Program-made: the position numbers and the translations under genes
Shown here: positions 12,471 to 17,156 of the stretch, one piece after another
How the letters are laid out: each line of letters opens with the position of its first letter
How positions within the stretch are numbered: position 1 is the first letter of the stretch
The notes under the pieces: model-generated
Databases searched by the model: none
The model's input: the letters and a program-made list of their open reading frames with translations, nothing else
Told to the model about the DNA's origin: nothing
NCBI GenBank assembly: GCA_964396535.1
Contig: CAYNFT010000045.1
Location: 1-17,156 of the forward strand
Direction of reading: 5' to 3'
Origin: CAYNFT01 sp964396535
GTDB taxonomy: Bacteria; Chloroflexota; Dehalococcoidia; Dehalococcoidales; UBA2162
Length of the DNA stretch: 17,156 bases

Positions 12471-13730
12471 CTAACGATTCACTACAAATTTATTTACCAG
12501 TTCCACAGTATCCGTAGCATTCAAGCACTGGAAAATCAAAGAGAACTGGTTTTCCAGCGCACCTGTTATCTCCTTGAGGTTTTCTTCCGGAAGATGCCAG
12601 GTTTCTCGTTTAAAACCGCCCCACGCCTTCTTTCGGGTTTTATACAGGAACTGCTCCTGAGTATCTCCAGCCTTCCACTCATTGGAGTATTTCTCTGTTA
12701 TATAACCGTACATTTTGTTGAGCAGCTCTTTGGGGAAATATGGACTATCGTAAATGATGTTCTGGAACCCTGTGGCCAGGTGTACTTCTAGAGTTCCGAC
12801 CTGGGGGAACAGTTCAAACATCTCGTCAGGAAGAGTAGAGGCTCCGTGTTGCACGATACCACCCACGCCATATTCCTCTCGTGCCACTTTGCCCAGTTCT
12901 TCGATAGTTTTAAAATCTACCTTTACATCAGCAATTGACCCATCGGGCAATACCACTCCACCGTGGCTTGTTCCTGTTTGGACGCTTAGTTTTGAAATTC
13001 CTTTGATACCTGCTCCCAGCCGACTATTATACCCTTTCATAAAGGCTCTGAGTTCTTCTACGGTGGTGTTCGCCTTTCCTACTTCGCCAATCTCACCACC
13101 CACAGAAATGGTTACGCCCTCGGGTTCAATATTGCGTATGAATCTGGTCATATCGGCTGCGACCAGATAGTTGTTCTCTTGCTGTTCGTCAATGCTTGGC
13201 TTTTCTAAATCGACGAGTGTTGAGGAATCAATATCTATGTTCAGGAATCCGGCACTAACAGCATCTCTTGTTGACTCCTCGATTGCTTTTACCTCTTCTC
13301 TCGGGTCTAAAGTAAATTTGCTCTGACTTAGCTGAAAATGGTCTCCCTGGATAAAAACAGGACCGCTAAAGCCTTCCTTGATAGCAGCCGCCAGTACGCT
13401 GATTACATACTCGGCCGCCGGTTGGTCCGTGTAAACCATCTCAGTGCGAGCAATCTCAAAAATAAGCGTGCCAACTCGGTGTTTTAAAGCTGTTCTGAAT
13501 ATAGCTCTTGCCACCGGATATGTGAGACCACGAATATTAATAGCCGGGACAGTCTTGTTGCTGTAGAGCCCCTGCGCCGCAGCTTCATAGAGACCTTGAA
13601 TACTCGCCAGGAAAATGCCTTCGGTAGAAGCCAATTCGCGAATCTTTTGACGGTAACTTTCCTTTACCTGGGGAGCAGAGTCAAAGACAGCCGTTTCTAT
13701 CATGTCGTCAATTGTGTTGTTTGAAACCAT
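12471..13730 (-). CDS. Class II fructose-bisphosphate aldolase family protein (long form)
   Basis: This 419-residue protein belongs to the zinc-dependent class II aldolases, which cleave or condense fructose 1,6-bisphosphate or related ketose bisphosphates. Likely metal ligands and active-site groups are D130-H131 (IQGDHFQ), E213 region (VGGEIGE), H256 (QTGTSHGG) and H295 (VQHGAST); NIDIDSS (164-170) matches the family's internal aspartate motif. It is longer than the common 285-360 residues, with an N-terminal extension of about 50 residues and a C-terminal helical tail. ATG 13730 follows AGGAGAGG. It lies 59 bases after a phosphofructokinase gene on the same strand, which supports fructose bisphosphate as the substrate. 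A tagatose-bisphosphate or other sugar-phosphate aldolase is the alternative. Confidence 0.87.
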   Translation of the reverse strand: MVSNNTIDDMIETAVFDSAPQVKESYRQKIRELASTEGIFLASIQGLYEAAAQGLYSNKTVPAINIRGLTYPVARAIFRTALKHRVGTLIFEIARTEMVYTDQPAAEYVISVLAAAIKEGFSGPVFIQGDHFQLSQSKFTLDPREEVKAIEESTRDAVSAGFLNIDIDSSTLVDLEKPSIDEQQENNYLVAADMTRFIRNIEPEGVTISVGGEIGEVGKANTTVEELRAFMKGYNSRLGAGIKGISKLSVQTGTSHGGVVLPDGSIADVKVDFKTIEELGKVAREEYGVGGIVQHGASTLPDEMFELFPQVGTLEVHLATGFQNIIYDSPYFPKELLNKMYGYITEKYSNEWKAGDTQEQFLYKTRKKAWGGFKRETWHLPEENLKEITGALENQFSLIFQCLNATDTVELVNKFVVNR

Positions 13731-13789
13731 ACGTCCTCTCCTAATTTGCGTTCAATTGTTGCTTTATACGTAACTATTTCCTTTTCAGG

Positions 13790-14899
13790 TTAAAGACTTA
13801 AAATAGAACGCCTTCCGTTGTACCTTTCGGCATCATATTGCGTCCTGACATCTACTAGTTTAAGCTTGCCTACTACATCTTTGAGTGGAACAGCAGTAAT
13901 CTCGCCATCTGTGTAGCTGACCATTTTGCTGAAGTCTTCTCTGACCACTAAATCAACAGCGGCGATACCAAAGTACCTGCCCATTCTTCGGTCATAGGCA
14001 CAAGGAGCACCTCCACGCTGTAGATAACCCAGTGCCATGCTTCGTGTCGCCAGTTTGGTCCCTCGCTCTATTTCCTGAGCCAGGTAATTACCGATTCCAC
14101 CCAGATATTCATGCCCAAAAGCATCCATTTCTTTTTGCTGGGTAACAGTTTTTCCTCCTGCTGGCTTTGCGCCTTCTGCTACCATAATAATATTATATCT
14201 GTTACCCGCTTTCAGTCCATCTAAAACCAGCTCATTCACTCTTTCAATAGAGAAATCAAACTCTGGAATTAAGATGATAAAAGCTCCGGCGGATTCTCCG
14301 CCTTCCAGTGCCAGCCAGCCAGCGTTTCTTCCCATCGTCTCTATAACGAGTACTATCCTGTGCGAGCCGGCGTAGGTTCTCAGCCTGTCAACCTCCTCGG
14401 TGATGACATTTAATGCCGTTTCAAATCCCAGTGTGTAGTCAGTTTCAGGAATATCTTTATCAATCGTTTTAGGAACGCCAACAACATTAACTCCCTCTTC
14501 TGCCAATTTGCCGGCGACTCCAAGAGTATCATCCCCACCGATAACTATTATGGCACTTAAACCAAGACGTTCTATATTATCTAAAGCTATTTTTGAGCGG
14601 TCATTTTTAGGGTCATACGGATTTGTTCGTGATGAACCTAAATTTGTGCCGCCAAATCTATCCCACGTTCTGACGCGGTCTTCATCCAGAGGAATAATGT
14701 TCGGGGATTTATCAAGGCTCTCAGGTACAGGTGAGACAAGCCCTTCCCATCCATCACGGATGCCCAAAACCTCATATTTAATTCCCCTCTCCTTCTCCAG
14801 TCTGCTGTCCAGGGCTGTCTTTACTATCCACTTAATAGCGGCATTTAAGCCAGCACAGTCGCCACCACCGGTGAGAACACCTATTCTAGCCCTTTTCAT
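13790..14899 (-). CDS. pfp: Pyrophosphate-type 6-phosphofructokinase
   Basis: The 369-residue cytoplasmic enzyme interconverts fructose 6-phosphate and fructose 1,6-bisphosphate. Motifs are GGGDCAG (11-17), GGDDT (121-125), PKTIDKD (143-149) and ETMGRNAG (187-194). Asp124 in GGDDT, where ATP enzymes have Gly, and Lys144 in PKTID, where E. coli PfkA has Gly, are the known signature of pyrophosphate-dependent enzymes, so a reversible PPi reaction is inferred. The usual PKTIDND has Lys instead of Asn here. The aldolase for its product is encoded next. ATG 14899 gives the expected N-terminus. There is no good ribosome binding site, and an exact TATAAT ends five bases before the ATG, so the transcript may be leaderless. 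Confidence 0.93.
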   Translation of the reverse strand: MKRARIGVLTGGGDCAGLNAAIKWIVKTALDSRLEKERGIKYEVLGIRDGWEGLVSPVPESLDKSPNIIPLDEDRVRTWDRFGGTNLGSSRTNPYDPKNDRSKIALDNIERLGLSAIIVIGGDDTLGVAGKLAEEGVNVVGVPKTIDKDIPETDYTLGFETALNVITEEVDRLRTYAGSHRIVLVIETMGRNAGWLALEGGESAGAFIILIPEFDFSIERVNELVLDGLKAGNRYNIIMVAEGAKPAGGKTVTQQKEMDAFGHEYLGGIGNYLAQEIERGTKLATRSMALGYLQRGGAPCAYDRRMGRYFGIAAVDLVVREDFSKMVSYTDGEITAVPLKDVVGKLKLVDVRTQYDAERYNGRRSILSL

Positions 14900-14904
14900 T
14901 GTTT

Positions 14905-14934
14905 ATTATACCTATCTTAATTTTGTATTGTCCC
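14905..14934 (-). promoter_or_regulatory. Candidate promoter of the phosphofructokinase gene, possibly leaderless
   Basis: On the minus strand GGGACA (14934-14929) and an exact TATAAT (14910-14905) are separated by 18 bases. Only five bases lie between the -10 and the ATG, so transcription would be expected to start at or beside the start codon. The -35 matches four of six bases. Confidence 0.45.
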
Positions 14935-14969
14935 CAAAATGGGCAAGTTTAGGGTTAAGTGAGTATTCG

Positions 14970-14986
14970 CCTTTCTATTAGAAAGG
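14970..14986. promoter_or_regulatory. 17-base palindrome upstream of the phosphofructokinase gene
   Basis: CCTTTCTA-T-TAGAAAGG has perfect 8-bp arms around one central base. It lies about 80 bases upstream of the inferred start of pfp transcription. It could be an operator or a chance palindrome in A/T-rich DNA; nothing more can be said. Confidence 0.35.
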
Positions 14987-15033
14987 ATAGCATTTTGTTA
15001 TTCTAACATCAAGAGCATTAATATTCGAGATTA

Positions 15034-15246
15034 TTTATCAACCCCATCCCCCTTAATCCCCCTTCCCCTTATCAAGGGGAAGGGGGAAGTTTTTAATAAG
15101 AGGGGCTAGCGCCCCTCTTTAACTCCCCAATGCTATCGTTTGAGAGGCTTCGTCCCTCTTAAATTCCCCGTAGTTGTTGCTTGAGAGGTTTAGCCTCACT
15201 TTGCCTCTTCTTTTTTGCTTCTCTCCTTCTCAAGGAGAGGGGGAAG
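15034..15246. repeat. Composite palindromic repeat cluster upstream of the beta-CASP gene
   Basis: The 471-base gap 14900-15370 is largely repeat. It opens with an inverted copy of the end motif (ATCAACCCCATCCCCCTTAA), then has CCCCCTTCCCCTT-ATC-AAGGGGAAGGGGG (15058-15086). Next come AAGAGGGGC-TAGC-GCCCCTCTT (15098-15119), a decayed GAGAGGC-TTC-GTCCCTC near 15142-15158, and CTCTCCTT-CTC-AAGGAGAG (15221-15239). The order and the TTC loop show that this cluster is inverted relative to the one at 4286-4495. An open frame at 15174-15368 falls in this material and is not called. Confidence 0.85.
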
Positions 15247-15370
15247 AGACTTTAGAGAGGGAATTCACCCCTTTTAATACCTTTGCTAAACAGCCACGGA
15301 AGGTGAGGCTAGCAGTCCAAATGATTAGATGGTATCATAAAGCAGTAATTATTAGATTGGAGATATAGGA

Positions 15371-16777
15371 TTGCAGATTAAACTAAGTTTTCTCGGTGCA
15401 GCTCATAATGTTACCGGTTCCCGATTTCTTCTCGAAGCCAACAATATCAGGCTTCTGGTTGACTGCGGTCTTTATCAGGAAAGAAAACTCCAATACAGGA
15501 ACTGGGAACCTTTCTCATTTCCTCCTTCTTCGCTGGATGCCGTTCTTCTGACCCATGCTCATGTTGACCACTGTGGCCTGATTCCCAAACTGGTTCGCGA
15601 GGGCTTCCGGGGTAGAATTTACTGCACTCCCGCCACCTCGGAGATTGCCCAGATAATACTGCTGGATGCGGCGCACCTTCAGGAAGAAGATGCCGAGTTT
15701 AAAAGGAGACGGCACGAACGAGAGAATAGAAAAGGGCCCTTCCCGGAGATTCCGCTCTACACTACCGACGATGCCAGGGCTTCGTTTCCCCTGTTTACAC
15801 CCGTTAATTACCAGGAGGTTGTTCCGGTAGGGGAAGGTGTCAGAGCCACTTTCTACGATGCCGGTCATGTTCTCGGCTCATCAATGATAAAGATTACGGT
15901 AAGCCAGCAAGGGGAAAACAGAACCCTTCTCTTTTCAGGTGATGTGGGCAGGTGGGACAAACCGATATTACGAGACCCGAGCGTGTTCAAAGAGATAGAT
16001 TATGCTGTCATTGAATCCACATATGGGGATAGAATACACCAGGAACCGGCGGATATAGGTGAAAGCCTGGCTGAAATCGTGAATTCGACCTGGAGAGCCG
16101 GGGGTAACATTATCGTTCCCAGCTTCGCCCTGCAACGAAGCCAGGAAATCCTGTTCCACATGAATGAATTATTATTGGACAACCGCATACCGCACTTAAT
16201 GGTTTTCCTTGATAGCCCGATGGCGATAAACGTTACCGAGGTATTCAAACGGCACAGTGAATTGTTCGACAAGGAGATGTCCCAGCTGATACGTCAAAGA
16301 AAGTCACCCTTCGACTTCCCTGGCCTTAAAATGGTGCAGACGGCAGACGAATCAAAGGCGCTTAATCACATATCGGGGACTATCATGATAATAGCTGGCT
16401 CTGGAATGTGTACCGGGGGTAGGGTGAAGCATCACCTAGTAACCAACATTACCCGACCGGATAGCACGATACTCTTTGTCGGCTATCAGGCAGTTGGTAC
16501 ACTCGGCCGAAGCATTGTGGATGGAGCCAAAAGGGTGAGGATTCTGGGGCAGCATTACCCGGTACGAGCGAGAATCGCCCAGATACACGGTTTCTCATCC
16601 CACGCTGATAGGGACGAGCTTCTCCGATGGATTACCAGCCTCAGGAGTGCCCCCAGGCGGGTATTTGTCGTCCATGGGGAATCAAAGGCAGTGAAGCAGT
16701 TCGGTCGATTCCTGAGGGCGAATACTGGCTGGAAGATATCGATGCCAGAGTATGGTGCAGAGGCATTTCTGGAATAG
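15371..16777 (+). CDS. Beta-CASP metallo-beta-lactamase-fold RNase-like protein
   Basis: The 468-residue protein belongs to the CPSF73/TTHA0252-type family of zinc-dependent RNA nucleases. The metal motif is HAHVDHCG (62-69). Further family signatures follow: DAGHVLGS, FSGDVGR, the beta-CASP start FLDSPMAINVTEVF, GSGMCTGGRVKHHL, and HGFSSHADRDELLRW near the C-terminus, which holds the last metal histidine. No KH domain precedes it, so it is the short bacterial form. TTG 15371 is taken as start because an in-frame TAG lies six codons upstream, GGAG precedes it, and MQIKLSFLGAAHNVTGS is the normal family N-terminus. It is flanked on both sides by repeat clusters and appears to be a single-gene unit. 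Its RNA target is unknown. Confidence 0.93.
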   Translation: MQIKLSFLGAAHNVTGSRFLLEANNIRLLVDCGLYQERKLQYRNWEPFSFPPSSLDAVLLTHAHVDHCGLIPKLVREGFRGRIYCTPATSEIAQIILLDAAHLQEEDAEFKRRRHERENRKGPFPEIPLYTTDDARASFPLFTPVNYQEVVPVGEGVRATFYDAGHVLGSSMIKITVSQQGENRTLLFSGDVGRWDKPILRDPSVFKEIDYAVIESTYGDRIHQEPADIGESLAEIVNSTWRAGGNIIVPSFALQRSQEILFHMNELLLDNRIPHLMVFLDSPMAINVTEVFKRHSELFDKEMSQLIRQRKSPFDFPGLKMVQTADESKALNHISGTIMIIAGSGMCTGGRVKHHLVTNITRPDSTILFVGYQAVGTLGRSIVDGAKRVRILGQHYPVRARIAQIHGFSSHADRDELLRWITSLRSAPRRVFVVHGESKAVKQFGRFLRANTGWKISMPEYGAEAFLE

Positions 16778-16800
16778 TAAAAAATTTAGACTAAATTGTT

Positions 16801-17023
16801 GTTTATCAACCTCACCCCCTTAACAATTGAAGAAGGTATAAGAGAGGCGAAGCCCATCTCATAAAGATTTCCCTCTACCCTTTACAAGGGAGGAATACAA
16901 AAGGGGTGTTTAAGAGGGGCGAAGTCCTTTGTCGATAGGGTGTTAGAGAGGGACGAAGTCCCTCTCACATAAAATTCCCCTTCCCCTTACCAAGGGGAAG
17001 GGGATATAGGGGATAGGGTTATA
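16801..17023. repeat. Composite palindromic repeat cluster between the beta-CASP and LOG-like genes
   Basis: It starts with the inverted end motif GTTTATCAACCTCACCCCC (16801-16819). GGCGAAGCC lies near 16847-16855, GGGGCGAAGTCC near 16916-16927, and GAGAGGGAC-GAA-GTCCCTCTC at 16946-16966. CCCCTTCCCCTT-ACC-AAGGGGAAGGGG (16977-17003) follows, then a GGGGATAGGGTTATATAAAT tail. It is the most complete copy, with end motifs at both sides in opposite orientation. No gene is visible in the 312-base gap. Confidence 0.85.
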
Positions 17024-17089
17024 TAAATTAAATGCAAGTGATTAATAAATAACTTTAATTTTTCTAAGTTGACCCAAAGGGAGGATGAT

Positions 17090-17156
17090 ATGCCACAAGG
17101 TTATGAAATAAATGATCTGGCCAAGGAAGAATCCTGGCGCATGTTCCGGATAATAG
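17090..17156 (+). CDS. TIGR00730/LOG-like protein, N-terminal fragment (runs off the window)
   Basis: Twenty-two codons are visible: MPQGYEINDLAKEESWRMFR and then Ile-Ile. The ESWRMFRII stretch resembles the N-terminus of TIGR00730 Rossmann-fold proteins (LOG or 'lysine decarboxylase-like' nucleotide 5'-monophosphate phosphoribohydrolases), where a WRxFRIMSEFVEGFE-type sequence is common. The PGGxGTxxE catalytic motif would lie beyond the window, so this is a tentative call. AAGGGAGG precedes the ATG by five bases; an ATG at 17085 is too close to that site. Confidence 0.5.
   Translation, partial: MPQGYEINDLAKEESWRMFRII

Noticed and set aside
12754..13170. 138-residue open frame antisense to the aldolase gene.
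   Set aside because: It lies wholly within a well-supported gene on the other strand and has a low-complexity Ser/Pro/Thr composition typical of a shadow frame. The long frames opposite the ATPase and amidohydrolase genes were rejected for the same reason.
15174..15368. 64-residue open frame upstream of the beta-CASP gene.
   Set aside because: It reads through palindromic repeat DNA, has no ribosome binding site and no recognisable protein features.

Overview
The window looks like chromosomal DNA from an anaerobic, uncultured bacterium, most likely a Dehalococcoidia-type Chloroflexota. This is an inference from the gene style, the many hairpin-rich intergenic repeats and the anaerobic flavour of the enzymes; no taxonomic marker is complete. 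The genetic code is standard, since UGA ends the amidohydrolase gene, yet two genes carry an in-frame UGA that is best read as selenocysteine (Sec).

Layout. 1-317 (-) is the 5' part of recA. 570-4008 (-) is a three-gene unit: a phenylacetate-CoA-ligase-like enzyme, a 62-residue coiled-coil protein, and a 584-residue UGSC-like selenoprotein with a Cys-Trp-Sec motif. A perfect hairpin follows it. A divergent amidohydrolase/decarboxylase lies at 4547-5527 (+). A consensus promoter (5756-5783) then drives a zinc-ribbon miniprotein, a Sec-containing glutaredoxin (TPTUPYC) and a lipoprotein (5814-6861, +). On the minus strand, 12178-6974 is a tight five-gene operon: TusA, a DsrE-like protein, an IscS-like protein, an IscU-DUF59 fusion and a copper P-type ATPase with a C-terminal YHS domain. 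14899-12471 (-) holds a PPi-type phosphofructokinase and a class II aldolase. 15371-16777 (+) is a beta-CASP metallo-beta-lactamase-fold RNase-like protein. A TIGR00730/LOG-like gene begins at 17090.

The most unusual system is the sulfur operon. Its IscS-like protein keeps the catalytic cysteine (C328) but has lost the PLP-binding lysine (now T208), the PLP-stacking histidine (D106) and another PLP-pocket residue (H185). It therefore cannot be a normal cysteine desulfurase. It sits beside an IscU with all ligand residues intact and two other sulfur-carrier proteins. I infer an Fe-S assembly line fed by TusA/DsrE persulfide or sulfide rather than by cysteine. A perfect 18-bp palindrome with FNR/CRP-type half-sites is centred about 41.5 bp upstream of the inferred transcription start, which is the position of a class II activator.

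The second theme is selenium. Both UGA codons are followed, at a similar distance, by a hairpin whose apical loop starts AGU, as expected for bacterial SECIS elements.

Intergenic regions carry a family of short palindromes with GAA triloops and long C/T-G/A stems. Some are bounded by a shared end motif, GGGGGTGAGGTTGATAAAC. No transposase, CRISPR array, tRNA or rRNA was seen.
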